Of a stretch of DNA of 64,000 nucleotides, positions 53,473 through 61,903 are shown one piece after another. This DNA comes from Desulfonatronospira thiodismutans ASO3-1 (GTDB taxonomy: Bacteria > Desulfobacterota > Desulfovibrionia > Desulfovibrionales > Desulfonatronovibrionaceae): the NCBI RefSeq assembly GCF_000174435.1, contig NZ_ACJN02000001.1, positions 547,658-611,657 on the forward strand, given 5' to 3'. Both the position numbers and the translations under genes were made by a program. Position 1 is the first letter of the stretch. The number at the start of each line of letters is the position of its first letter. The notes beneath the pieces are model-generated. The model saw only the letters and a program-made list of their open reading frames with translations. It was not told the DNA's origin and searched no databases.

Positions 53473-53496
53473 TGTGCAGATCAGATTGTGCAGATC
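53473..53496 (+). promoter_or_regulatory. Direct repeat upstream of the MinD/FlhG-like gene
   Basis: TGTGCAGATC occurs at 53473-53482 and again at 53487-53496, in the 78-base gap before the ATPase gene. It may be a protein-binding site; no regulator is known. Confidence 0.35.
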
Positions 53497-53529
53497 TGGC
53501 TGTTAAAAATTCAAGTAAAGGTTTAGGAA

Positions 53530-54348
53530 ATGAAACATCAAAACAGGACTCTCAGTCTGTCCATCGTCAGCGGTAAGGGCGGGGTGGGCAAGACTAATCT
53601 TTCCCTGAATCTGGCATATGCTCTTTTTCAGACTGCTCAGAACACCCTGCTGGTGGACTGCGATCTGGGCCTGGCCAACCTGGATGTTATGCTGGGCATT
53701 TCTCCTGAAAAAAACCTTAACGATATATTAGACAAAGAAGCCAGGGCCGAAGATATTGTTTACAGTCTGGAAGACAACGGCCTGGGACTGATTCCAGCAG
53801 CTTCCGGAGTAACGGACATCCTGGATCTGGACGAGGACCAGCAGATGCAGATTATCCAGCGCATGGAAAACCTGCTTTACAAATACAATTTCCTGCTCCT
53901 GGACGTGGGTGCAGGCATCAGCAGGACGGTCCGGGCTTTTTGCCAGATGACCCACAAACAGGTGGTTATAATTACTCCAGAGCCCACTTCCCTTACCGAC
54001 GGCTACGCCCTGATAAAGGTTCTGCACACAAGGCAGAAAATCGATGATTTTCATATCCTGGTGAATATGGTGGATTCTGAAAAAGAGGCCAGGCTGGGAT
54101 TTGAAAGAATTAGAGCCGCCTGCGCCAAGTTTTTGCAGCTTGAAGTAGGGTATCTGGGTCAAGTACAGAATGACCCGGCTGTACTCGACTCTGTGCGCAA
54201 GCAGACTCCTTTTTTCAAGCTTTCTCCGCGGTCCAGGGCATCCAGGGATATCATGAACGTGGCCGAGAAGCTGACCCAGCTACGTTCTGATGCCATGGAG
54301 AGTATTGCTTCGGTTCCTCCCCTGCGCATGGGAGAACCGGTTACTTGA
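53530..54348 (+). CDS. MinD/FlhG-like ATPase
   Basis: A 272-residue deviant-Walker ParA/MinD-family ATPase. The P-loop SGKGGVGKTNLSLNLA is at about residues 13-28, followed by LLVDCDLGLANLDVMLG and LLLDVGAGISRTVRAF (switch II), and ITPEPTSLTDGYALIKVL. In Deltaproteobacteria this type is usually FlhG (YlxH), which sets flagellar number. No C-terminal MinD membrane helix is evident, though the last residues are Ser/Pro rich. No flagellar genes are adjacent, so the assignment is tentative. Confidence 0.83.
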   Translation: MKHQNRTLSLSIVSGKGGVGKTNLSLNLAYALFQTAQNTLLVDCDLGLANLDVMLGISPEKNLNDILDKEARAEDIVYSLEDNGLGLIPAASGVTDILDLDEDQQMQIIQRMENLLYKYNFLLLDVGAGISRTVRAFCQMTHKQVVIITPEPTSLTDGYALIKVLHTRQKIDDFHILVNMVDSEKEARLGFERIRAACAKFLQLEVGYLGQVQNDPAVLDSVRKQTPFFKLSPRSRASRDIMNVAEKLTQLRSDAMESIASVPPLRMGEPVT

Positions 54349-54465
54349 GTCAGGCACGTCTGACACGATAAAAATCTCTTGATTTTACTTTCAATGTAAG
54401 CATATATTTTCATTTGCATTCATGATTAATATAGGTCCTTTGAATTATAAAACAGGAGCCAAGCC

Positions 54466-54741
54466 ATGAACAAAAGTGAACTGATCAAGCGTCTGGCTGA
54501 AGAAAGGGATCTTTCTTTAGAGGAAGCTACGGAAATTGTGACCATTTTTTTCGATTCCATGAAGGAAGCCCTTCAAAACGGCGACAGGGTGGAAATAAGA
54601 GGGTTTGGAAGTTTTAAAATCAAAGAGTATGATGGGTATCAGGGCAGAAATCCCAAGACCGGAAAACCAGTCAATGTCAGTCCCAAAAGACTGCCGTTTT
54701 TCAGGGCCGGAAAAGAACTAAAGGAGTATTTGAATACTTGA
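54466..54741 (+). CDS. HU/IHF-family DNA-binding protein
   Basis: A 91-residue histone-like protein: MNKSELIKRLAEERDLS start, the arm region RVEIRGFGSFKIKEYDGYQGRNPKTGKPVNVSPKRLPFFRAGKELKEYL. Minor-groove residues GRNPKTGK are conserved. HU and IHF subunits cannot be separated here with certainty; the RGFGSF-x-R/K pattern with NPKTG resembles IHF beta or HU. AGGAGC lies before the ATG. A terminator-like hairpin is at 54817-54836. Confidence 0.92.
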   Translation: MNKSELIKRLAEERDLSLEEATEIVTIFFDSMKEALQNGDRVEIRGFGSFKIKEYDGYQGRNPKTGKPVNVSPKRLPFFRAGKELKEYLNT

Positions 54742-54816
54742 GGTCTTCACAGAAAATACCCGTCTCTTTTCTCCTGAACTTTCCTGTTGTTTTTAGTGTT
54801 CACCATGATGGGCTGT

Positions 54817-54836
54817 ACCTGTAAAGCAGGTTTTTT
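54817..54836 (+). terminator. Terminator-like hairpin after the HU/IHF gene
   Basis: ACCTG and CAGGT pair around TAAAG and are followed by TTTTTC. Short stem but a good T tract; about 75 bases after the stop codon. Confidence 0.5.
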
Positions 54837-54950
54837 CAAACCTTCCTGTCTGTCCGGTGGACATGAAAAAACAATCTTGTCAAACATCCACGCCATGTGC
54901 ATGACAGGGCGTACACAATTTATTATAACCTTGCTTGAAATGAGATTTTC

Positions 54951-55805
54951 ATGAAACCTTTATCCTCGAATATGCAGCAGTTTTTTAAAATGCAGGGCAG
55001 CGGAAACGACTTTATCCTGTGGGACAATACCTCCCTTAATCTCCCCGGAGAACTGATGTCCCGGTGGGCAGAGACCCTGTGCCCCCGGGGATTCGGCATA
55101 GGTGCGGACGGGATGATATTTCTGGATAATCCCCGCACCCAGGGGCACGATTTTGACTGGCATTTTTTCAACGCCGACGGTTCCCGGGCTGAAATGTGCG
55201 GCAACGGCTCCCGTTGCGCAGCCAGACTGGCGCACAGGCTGGGCCTGGCCGGCAGGGAGCAGGTTTTCGGAACTGATGCGGGAGCCGTACGGGCCCAGGT
55301 CAAAGACAAGGGTAAGGTCAGGGTGCAGTTGACTCCGGCTGAGAACCTGCAGCTGCACAGTATTTTAAACTTTGAGGAAAGCAGCCCGGTCAATTTACAT
55401 TCGGTGAATACAGGGGTGCCGCATGCCGTGATCATATGCGATGATGTGCACAAGGTGAATGTGTCCGGGCTTGGCAGGATGGTCCGCATGCATCCGGACT
55501 TTGCACCTGCAGGTACCAATGTTAACTTTATTCAGGTCAAGGACAGGGGACACATTTATCTGCGCACTTATGAAAGGGGGGTGGAGGATGAAACTTTTGC
55601 CTGCGGGACCGGTGCTGCCGCCTCGGTCGTCGTTGCCTCAGCCCTGGGTCTGTGTGCAAATTCTGTTCAGGTGGTTACGTCGGGCAAAGAACACCTGAAT
55701 ATTGACCTGCAAGAACAAGGTGTTTTTCTGACCGGAAAGGCAGATTTCATTTACCAGGGGATGCTCTTCCTGGACACCTTCGGTTTGAAAATCCCAGGGG
55801 ACTAA
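54951..55805 (+). CDS. dapF: Diaminopimelate epimerase
   Basis: Cofactor-independent epimerase converting LL- to meso-diaminopimelate. The 284-residue protein has GSGNDFIL, the first catalytic Cys in NADGSRAEMCGNGSRCAAR, GTNVNFIQV, RTYERGVEDETFACGTGAAAS with the second catalytic Cys, and the usual two-fold repeated domain length. The start is 54951 or ATG 54972; neither has a strong ribosome-binding site. It makes the substrate used for lysine and peptidoglycan and is paired with dapA downstream. Confidence 0.94.
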   Translation: MKPLSSNMQQFFKMQGSGNDFILWDNTSLNLPGELMSRWAETLCPRGFGIGADGMIFLDNPRTQGHDFDWHFFNADGSRAEMCGNGSRCAARLAHRLGLAGREQVFGTDAGAVRAQVKDKGKVRVQLTPAENLQLHSILNFEESSPVNLHSVNTGVPHAVIICDDVHKVNVSGLGRMVRMHPDFAPAGTNVNFIQVKDRGHIYLRTYERGVEDETFACGTGAAASVVVASALGLCANSVQVVTSGKEHLNIDLQEQGVFLTGKADFIYQGMLFLDTFGLKIPGD

Positions 55806-55890
55806 CACTACAGAGAAACTTATAAAATACAGCATGGTATCTCTATTGGGGACAGTCCCCGGAGGTCAATAAATAAGTTTCGCTGTAGTG
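55806..55890. repeat. Palindromic element B2 (CACTACAG-ends), empty form
   Basis: An 85-base element with inverted ends CACTACAGAGAAACTTAT and ATAAGTTTCGCTGTAGTG. It is the reverse-orientation, shorter counterpart of B1 at 14985-15141. A single GGGACAGTCCC is at 55849-55859 where B1 has two copies enclosing a cassette. CTAA precedes and follows it, a possible 4-base duplication. It lies between dapF and dapA. Confidence 0.85.
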
Positions 55891-55947
55891 CTAAAAAAAT
55901 CATTCAAGTCCTGAAATATAAAAATCATGTCAAACAAAGGAGGATGT

Positions 55948-56826
55948 ATGCAGTTCCGTGGCGCTTATACTGCCCTGGTAACTCCATTTAAAAACAATCA
56001 GCTGGATGAAGAGGCTTATCGCAATCTCATCGAGTGGCAGCTGGAGCAGGGTATAGATGGTGTAGTCCCTTGCGGCACCACCGGAGAGTCCGCTACTCTC
56101 TCCCATGAAGAGCACAAGCGTACCATCAGCGTATGCGTGGACCAGGTCAAGGGGAGGGTGCCTGTAATAGCCGGCGCAGGCTCCAACTGCACCAGCGAAG
56201 CCGTTGATCTTACCAGGTATGCCAAGGAAGCAGGTGCTGATGCGGCCCTGCTCATCACTCCCTATTACAACAAACCCACTCCTGACGGTCTTCTGGCGCA
56301 TTTCAAGACCATAGCCAGGGAAGTACCCATACCGTTTTTTATCTACAACGTACCTGGCAGGACCGGCCTGAACGTACTGCCGGATACCGTGGCCAGGATT
56401 TTCAGGGAAGTACCTGAAGCCGTGGGTATCAAAGAAGCCACCGGCAATCTGACCCAGGTCTCTTCAGTTATCGAGGAATGCGGGCCGGATTTTACTGTTC
56501 TTTCCGGGGAGGATTCCATCGTGCTGCCCCTTATGGCTGTGGGTGGACATGGAGTAATATCTGTCAGTTCCAACATCGTCCCCAATATGATGCACTCTCT
56601 GTGCAAGGCATATATGGACAACGATCAGGAAAAAGCCAAAAAGCTGCACCTTGAAATGGCTCCCCTTTGCCGGGCCATGTTTTTCGAGACAAATCCCATA
56701 CCCGTAAAGACTTCCCTGGCCCTCATGAAAAAAATCGAGCTGGAACTAAGGCTGCCCCTGGTACCCATGCAGGAAAAAAACCAGGCCAGACTCAAGGAAG
56801 TCCTGCAGAACAAAAAACTGATTTAA
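55948..56826 (+). CDS. dapA: 4-hydroxy-tetrahydrodipicolinate synthase
   Basis: Condenses pyruvate with aspartate semialdehyde, the first committed step to DAP and lysine. The 292-residue protein has [12 protein letters not shown] at the start, [23 protein letters not shown] with the catalytic Tyr, and the Schiff-base lysine in [12 protein letters not shown] 55948 follows AAAGGAGG; an in-frame ATG at 55927 lies upstream of that ribosome-binding site and is not used. With dapF and dapL it completes the DapL pathway apart from dapB. Confidence 0.95.
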   Translation: MQFRGAYTALVTPFKNNQLDEEAYRNLIEWQLEQGIDGVVPCGTTGESATLSHEEHKRTISVCVDQVKGRVPVIAGAGSNCTSEAVDLTRYAKEAGADAALLITPYYNKPTPDGLLAHFKTIAREVPIPFFIYNVPGRTGLNVLPDTVARIFREVPEAVGIKEATGNLTQVSSVIEECGPDFTVLSGEDSIVLPLMAVGGHGVISVSSNIVPNMMHSLCKAYMDNDQEKAKKLHLEMAPLCRAMFFETNPIPVKTSLALMKKIELELRLPLVPMQEKNQARLKEVLQNKKLI

Positions 56827-56836
56827 GGAAGGCTTT

Positions 56837-57859
56837 ATGAACTGGAATGACATCACCAAAGAGGCCAAGGAAAAACTGAAGGGATACTGCCGGGTCTGCC
56901 CGGTGTGCGACGGCCGCATGTGTGCCGGTGAAGTGCCCGGAATGGGCGGAATGGGCACAGGCGAAGCGTTCAAGGTAAATCTTAAAGCACTGGCCCGCTA
57001 CCGGCTGAGAATGCGCGCGGTACACGGAGTAAAAAAACCGGACACAGGCATCAGGCTGTGGGGCAGGGATTTCAAGACTCCCATTATGGCCGCTCCCATG
57101 ACCGGAACCACTTACAATATGGGCGGACAGATCACCGAACAGGAGTTTATCGATCATATAATTTCCGGAAGCATTGATTCCGGAAGCATCGGCTTTTCCG
57201 GGGACGGAGCAGACCCGGCCATGTTCGACAGCGGAGTCCAGGCCATAAAAAACAACCAGGGGCAGGGCATACCCATCATCAAGCCCAGGGCCCAGGAAGA
57301 GATAGTAAAACGTATCAGAAGCGCTGAAGAGGCCGGGGCCATGGCTGTCGGAGTGGATATTGACGGAGCAGGCTTAGTGACCATGGCCCTCAAGGGCCAG
57401 GCAGTGGGACCCAAGGACAAGCACGAAATAAAAGAACTGGTTCAGTCTACTGATCTTCCCTTTGTACTCAAGGGAATCATGACCATTGACGATGCCCTGG
57501 ACGCTCTGGAAGCAGGGGTTTCAACCATAGTGGTCTCCAATCACGGGGGAAGGGTCCTGGATCATACCCCTGGGGCCGCAGAAGTTCTGCCGGAAATATC
57601 CGAAATGGTCAGAGGACGCATGACGATTATTGCTGACGGCGGTGTACGTTCGGGATCGGATGTAATAAAGCTTCTGGCCCTGGGCGCGGATGCCGTACTT
57701 GTAGGAAGGCCGCTTATCACCGGAGCGTTTGGAGGAGGAAAGGAAGGGGTGTCTTTCGTTTTAAACAAGTACACGCAGGAACTTATCCAGGCCATGCTTC
57801 TCACCGGTGTGCCGGATGTGGAAAAAGTATGCCCCAGGATTCTGGACCACCGGGATTAA
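56837..57859 (+). CDS. FMN-dependent alpha-hydroxy acid dehydrogenase family protein
   Basis: A 340-residue TIM-barrel flavoprotein. The family is shown by FKTPIMAAPMTGT near residue 75, IPIIKPRAQEEIVKRI, PFVLKGIMTIDDA (FMN-binding Lys), VVSNHGGRVLDHTPGAAEVLPEI (catalytic His/Arg) and IIADGGVRSGSDVIKLLALGADAVLVGRP. It has an unusual Cys-rich N-terminus (YCRVCPVCDGRMCAGEVPGMGGMGTG), which may bind metal or a cluster and is not typical of lactate oxidases. It starts ten bases after dapA. Substrate unknown; lactate or glycolate are only analogies. Confidence 0.85.
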   Translation: MNWNDITKEAKEKLKGYCRVCPVCDGRMCAGEVPGMGGMGTGEAFKVNLKALARYRLRMRAVHGVKKPDTGIRLWGRDFKTPIMAAPMTGTTYNMGGQITEQEFIDHIISGSIDSGSIGFSGDGADPAMFDSGVQAIKNNQGQGIPIIKPRAQEEIVKRIRSAEEAGAMAVGVDIDGAGLVTMALKGQAVGPKDKHEIKELVQSTDLPFVLKGIMTIDDALDALEAGVSTIVVSNHGGRVLDHTPGAAEVLPEISEMVRGRMTIIADGGVRSGSDVIKLLALGADAVLVGRPLITGAFGGGKEGVSFVLNKYTQELIQAMLLTGVPDVEKVCPRILDHRD

Positions 57860-57895
57860 GTCGCTTTACAAAACATCTGCAAAGAAATCATGGAA

Positions 57896-57947
57896 CCAGG
57901 AAGGGCAAAAAGCTGGAAATGCCCTTCCTGGCAACCAGATTTTTTTC
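57896..57947. terminator. Bidirectional terminator between convergent genes
   Basis: CCAGGAAGGGCA (57896-57907) and TGCCCTTCCTGG (57920-57931) form a perfect 12-base stem. A T run (TTTTTTT at about 57941) follows 10 bases later. It lies between the flavoprotein gene and pyrR. Confidence 0.75.
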
Positions 57948-57960
57948 AAATCATTGCGCT

Positions 57961-58509
57961 TCACTCTAATTCATTTTCAGCCTCCTGCAGCATCACTCTG
58001 TCATCGCCGTCTCTTTCCCGAAGCACAACATCCACTTGTTCCTTTCTGGAGGTGTTCACTTTTTTGCCCACAAAGTCCGCATGGATGGGCAATTCCCGGT
58101 GGCCGCGGTCAATGAGCACCAGAAGCTTGATGCACCCGGGACGTCCGAAATCCAGAAGGGCATCCAGAGCGCTTCTAATGGTCCGTCCAGTGTACAGCAC
58201 ATCGTCCACTAGTATCAGGGTTTTTCCGTCCACGGAAAAAGGTATTTTTGTACTGTTTATTACCGGGGTTGAAGTCATTTTTGTCCAGTCATCCCGGTAA
58301 AGATTTATATCTAACTTGCCCAGTCTTATTTCCTGTCCGGTCTTTTCTTCAAGCATTTTCTGCATCCTTGCGGCCAGATCCACTCCCCTGCGCTGAATTC
58401 CAATGAGCGCCGGGGTTTCAGTGTCGGCTGTCTGTTCCCACACCTGGGAAGCAAGCCTCTCCAGAGTTTTCTGCATCTGCTTGGCGTTTAGAATTACTCG
58501 TGATACCAT
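57961..58509 (-). CDS. pyrR: PyrR: pyr operon regulator / uracil phosphoribosyltransferase
   Basis: A 182-residue PRPP-binding protein. The PRPP loop is VDDVLYTGRTIRSALDAL (about residues 101-118); ALIGIQRRGVDLAARM and LDINLYRDD are PyrR-specific segments, and the C-terminus retains the RNA-binding type arrangement. In Gram-positives PyrR attenuates pyrimidine operons through mRNA binding; in other bacteria often only uracil salvage is shown. No pyr genes or PyrR-binding leader are seen here. It converges on the flavoprotein gene. Confidence 0.92.
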   Translation of the reverse strand: MVSRVILNAKQMQKTLERLASQVWEQTADTETPALIGIQRRGVDLAARMQKMLEEKTGQEIRLGKLDINLYRDDWTKMTSTPVINSTKIPFSVDGKTLILVDDVLYTGRTIRSALDALLDFGRPGCIKLLVLIDRGHRELPIHADFVGKKVNTSRKEQVDVVLRERDGDDRVMLQEAENELE

Positions 58510-58622
58510 TCAGCCCCCCTATCAATATTCTTGCAGGGAAATCATTTATCTGGTAAAGATACCTGTTCCCGCAAGTTGCTACCTCTAAACTCTTACCTTG
58601 TACAGCTTCGGTTCGACGATGC

Positions 58623-58759
58623 GTATCTGTTTAGCGTTGTTAAGGAAAGCAGGGGACAGGCACCCCCGCACTTATTTTTAAACCTCTCAATTATCCTTCA
58701 CAAAAATCAGTGCGGGGAGAGCCAGTCCCCATGCCACATGCAAATCGCTAAACAGATAC
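58623..58759. mobile_element. MITE A3 (GTATCTGTTTAGCG terminal repeats) with a different inner cassette
   Basis: A 137-base element with 14-base inverted ends GTATCTGTTTAGCG. It is flanked by GACGATGC (58615-58622) and GACGATAC (58760-58767), an 8-base target duplication with one difference. Its shell (TTAAGGAAAGCAGGGGACAGGCA; AGAGCCAGTCCCCATGCC) matches A1 and A2, but the inner hairpin is CCCCGCACTTATTTTT/AAAAATCAGTGCGGGG instead of GGGACCCACTTG/CAAGTGGGTCCC. It fills most of the gap between pyrR and copA. Confidence 0.92.
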
Positions 58760-58841
58760 GACGATACCATGTCTGCCGGACATGCTTCGGCCTTTGGAAA
58801 AAACAAATTGAAATATATCTGCATTCTTGATCGGGGTAAAG

Positions 58842-61370
58842 ATGTCTGAAGACAAAAAAACTTTCGGGCTGGACAAGCCTCCGGAGTCTTTGAAAGAAAA
58901 CTCCGGCAAAAATAACCCTCCGGTTATCCTGAAAATCACCGGCATGTCCTGTGCCTCCTGCGTACGCCGAGTGGAAAAGGCCCTTACAGATATTGAAGGG
59001 GTAAGAACCGCTGAAGTCAACCTTTCCACAGAAAAGGCCACTGTCTTCCTTGAAGACCGGGTTTCTCTTGCAGAGTTGACAGAGGCCGTGGAAAGTATCG
59101 GTTTTGGTGCTCAACCCGTGGACCAGCACCAGGCGGTTCTGGATATTGAGGGCATGACCTGTGCCTCCTGCGTGCGCCGGGTGGAAAAGGCCCTGTCTGA
59201 TGTTCCCGGAGTGCTGCAGGCAGAAGTTAATTTTGCCTCTGAGCGTGCACTGATCACATATACCGGAGGTCCGGAAACACTTGCTTCCCTTCAGAAAGCA
59301 GTGGAAGAAAGCGGTTACAAGGTGGTCCATGCCGGCACAGAACAGAAAGAAAGCGAGGACAGGGAACGTGAGGTCCGGGAAAAACAGATGAAACGCCTGG
59401 TCAGGGATGTTGTTTCCGGGGCGGCGGTAACCACTGTTGTCCTTATAGGCAGTATTCCCCACATGATGCCCATGTGGTCGGACTGGGTGCCTGCTTTCTT
59501 AAGCAATGTATATGTTCTCCTGATTCTCTCCACCTACGTACAGTTTGTTGCCGGGTGGCGTTTTTACCAGGGTGCATATGGGGCATTGCGGCATCTGACC
59601 GCGGATATGAACGTCCTGGTGGCCATGGGCACCACCTCGGCCTGGCTTTACAGCGCGGCCATGACCCTTTTCCCCGGTTTTCTGACCAACCTGGGTTTTC
59701 CTTATCAGCTTTATTACGACGTGGCCACGGTCATCACCACTCTTATCCTTGTGGGCCGGCTCATGGAGGCCCGGGCCAAGGGACGCACTTCCGAAGCCAT
59801 TCGCCGGCTCATGGGCATGCAGGCCCGCAGTGCAAGGGTAAGACGAAACGGTGAAGACATTGAAATACCAGTGGAAGAAGTGCAGCTGGGGGATGTTGTC
59901 CTGGTCCGCCCCGGAGAAAGGGTTCCTGTGGACGGGGAGATAACATCCGGTTCCTCCACTGTTGACGAATCCATGCTCACCGGGGAAAGCATGCCTGTGA
60001 CCAAGAAGCCCGGCCATGAAGTCATAGGCGGAACCATAAACAAGGTGGGAAGCTTTCAGTTCAGGGCTACAAAGATCGGCCGGGATACTGCTCTGGCCAG
60101 GATAATCCAGCTGGTGGAACAGGCCCAGGGATCCAAGGCCCCTATTCAGAAGATGGTGGACCAAATAGCGGCATACTTTGTGCCCGCAGTTCTAAGTGTA
60201 GCACTTCTGAGCTTTGTTTTCTGGTCCATTTACGGGCCTGAACCGCAGTTGACCTTTGCCCTGACCACCTTTATCGCTGTGCTTATAATAGCCTGCCCCT
60301 GCGCCCTGGGTCTGGCCACTCCCACGGCCATAATGGTGGGTATGGGCAGAGGTGCTGAAAACGGCATTCTCATCAAGAACGCCGAGACATTGCAGCTTAC
60401 GCACAAGCTGCAGACAGTGGTCCTGGACAAAACCGGCACACTTACCCGTGGTGAGCCCCAGGTCATGGACCTGCTGCCGGAACAGGGCACTGAAGCCCAT
60501 GATCTTCTGCGCCTGGCGGCATCCGTTGAACAGGGATCTGAACACCCCTTAGGAGAGGCTGTTGTGCGTCATGCAAGGGAACAGGGCCTGAACCTGGGTT
60601 CTGCAGAATCCTTTGACGCTGTTCCAGGGCAGGGGATAAAGGCCTTTATGGAGGGCACAGAGATCCTTGCCGGCAATCTTCGCCTTATGCAGCAGTTCAA
60701 GGTTTCTACCGGCCCCTGGGAGGAAAGGGCCATGGAACTGGCCCACGAAGGCAAGACTCCCATGTACGTGGCCAGGGACGGAAAAATGGCCGGGATGATC
60801 GCCGTGGCCGATCCCCTGAAGGATACATCCAGGGAAGCGGTACAGGACATGCGCAAAATGGGCCTGGAAGTGATCATGCTCACCGGGGACAATCAAGCCA
60901 CCGCCCGGGCCATAGGGCGGCAGCTGGACATTGACCGGGTCTTTGCCGAGGTCCTTCCTCAGGACAAGGCTGATTATGTGACCAGTCTGCAGCAGGAAGG
61001 CAGACGCGTGGCGATGGTCGGAGACGGCATCAACGATGCCCCGGCCCTGGCCAGTGCCGACGTGGGCATAGCCATTGGCACTGGCACGGACGTGGCCATG
61101 GAAACAGCGGACGTAACCCTCATAAGCGGCGACCTGCGCGGTGTGCCCACGGCCATCTCCCTTTCCAGGGCAACTACCAGGACAATCCGCCAGAATCTTT
61201 TCTGGGCCTTTATCTACAATATTGTCCTGATACCCGTTGCTGCCGGCGTATTGTATCCCTTTTACGGAATCATACTCAATCCCATGCTGGCCGGAGCGGC
61301 CATGGCCGTAAGTTCCGTATCGGTGGTAACCAACAGTCTAAGACTACGTTCCTTTAAGCCGCGAAAGTAA
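58842..61370 (+). CDS. copA: Copper-exporting P1B-type ATPase
   Basis: Membrane pump for Cu(I) export. The 842-residue protein has two heavy-metal-associated domains with GMSCASC (about residue 34) and GMTCASC (about residue 104), two initial membrane helices, the phosphatase TGES, the CPC metal site in helix 6 ([12 protein letters not shown], about 484-495), the phosphorylation site [11 protein letters not shown] (about 529), SEHPLGEA and [20 protein letters not shown]. It has the standard CopA length. The start ATG 58842 follows GGGG; TTG 58827 is in frame upstream. A further CueR-type regulator was not found. Confidence 0.95.
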   Translation: MSEDKKTFGLDKPPESLKENSGKNNPPVILKITGMSCASCVRRVEKALTDIEGVRTAEVNLSTEKATVFLEDRVSLAELTEAVESIGFGAQPVDQHQAVLDIEGMTCASCVRRVEKALSDVPGVLQAEVNFASERALITYTGGPETLASLQKAVEESGYKVVHAGTEQKESEDREREVREKQMKRLVRDVVSGAAVTTVVLIGSIPHMMPMWSDWVPAFLSNVYVLLILSTYVQFVAGWRFYQGAYGALRHLTADMNVLVAMGTTSAWLYSAAMTLFPGFLTNLGFPYQLYYDVATVITTLILVGRLMEARAKGRTSEAIRRLMGMQARSARVRRNGEDIEIPVEEVQLGDVVLVRPGERVPVDGEITSGSSTVDESMLTGESMPVTKKPGHEVIGGTINKVGSFQFRATKIGRDTALARIIQLVEQAQGSKAPIQKMVDQIAAYFVPAVLSVALLSFVFWSIYGPEPQLTFALTTFIAVLIIACPCALGLATPTAIMVGMGRGAENGILIKNAETLQLTHKLQTVVLDKTGTLTRGEPQVMDLLPEQGTEAHDLLRLAASVEQGSEHPLGEAVVRHAREQGLNLGSAESFDAVPGQGIKAFMEGTEILAGNLRLMQQFKVSTGPWEERAMELAHEGKTPMYVARDGKMAGMIAVADPLKDTSREAVQDMRKMGLEVIMLTGDNQATARAIGRQLDIDRVFAEVLPQDKADYVTSLQQEGRRVAMVGDGINDAPALASADVGIAIGTGTDVAMETADVTLISGDLRGVPTAISLSRATTRTIRQNLFWAFIYNIVLIPVAAGVLYPFYGIILNPMLAGAAMAVSSVSVVTNSLRLRSFKPRK

Positions 61371-61410
61371 AGGAAAATATTTTTCTATGAGTTTTTTTGT
61401 CAAAAAAAAC

Positions 61411-61439
61411 TTGCTTTCGAAAAATGCCTGGAATATAGA
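61411..61439 (+). promoter_or_regulatory. Candidate promoter of the second RRM gene
   Basis: TTGCTT (61411-61416), a 17-base spacer and TATAGA (61434-61439), with an A run before -35. The leader to the ATG is about 95 bases, G-rich, and includes an AGGAGCG Shine-Dalgarno. Confidence 0.6.
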
Positions 61440-61537
61440 GGGGGGCAGTATCTTTCACCGGTTTTTGTGGGCGGGTCGGATGGTTTGCGGCCTGGACCGG
61501 TGATTTCCCTGTTTTACTTTTTCAGGAGCGTTATCTT

Positions 61538-61792
61538 ATGACCAATCTGTATGTGGGCAACCTGCCCTGGAGCACTACTGAGGCCCAACTCCGCGATCTT
61601 TTTGCTGAATATGGAGAGGTAAGCTCGGCAAAGATCATTGAGGACCGCGAAACCGGCCGTTCCCGGGGGTTTGGTTTTGTGGAAATGGAAAACGGTGCTG
61701 ACGAGGCCATTGAAAGTCTCAACGGGACTGATTTCGGAGGCCGCAACATCAAGGTCAATGTGGCCAAGCCCAAACGTGAAGCTCGCTTCTAA
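61538..61792 (+). CDS. RRM-type RNA-binding protein, copy 2
   Basis: An 84-residue single-RRM protein with RNP2 LYVGNL (4-9) and RNP1 RGFGFVEM (43-50). It differs from copy 1 at seven positions (for example L21 for S21, T64 for K64, N70 for S70), all away from the RNP motifs. CAGGAGCG precedes the ATG. It is a single-gene unit between its own promoter and terminator. Duplicate RRM genes suggest different conditions of expression; that is inference. Confidence 0.93.
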   Translation: MTNLYVGNLPWSTTEAQLRDLFAEYGEVSSAKIIEDRETGRSRGFGFVEMENGADEAIESLNGTDFGGRNIKVNVAKPKREARF

Positions 61793-61814
61793 ATTTTATT
61801 TGCAAGATAAGCCA

Positions 61815-61853
61815 AAAAAAACCATCCCGGGGACTCCCGGGATGGTTTTTCTT
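61815..61853 (+). terminator. Intrinsic terminator of the second RRM gene
   Basis: AAAAACCATCCCGGG pairs with CCCGGGATGGTTTTT around a four-base loop (GACT), then CTTGTTT. The stem matches that of the first RRM gene, with the loop in reverse-complement orientation. Confidence 0.9.
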
Positions 61854-61903
61854 GTTTAAGATTAGGTTTGATATGGCAAATCAACAGCAGCAGCCTGCAA
61901 AAT

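Noticed and set aside
58560-58620. A GGTTCGACG segment resembling a tRNA T-arm
   Set aside because: No acceptor, D or anticodon stem can be formed around it; it only neighbours MITE A3.
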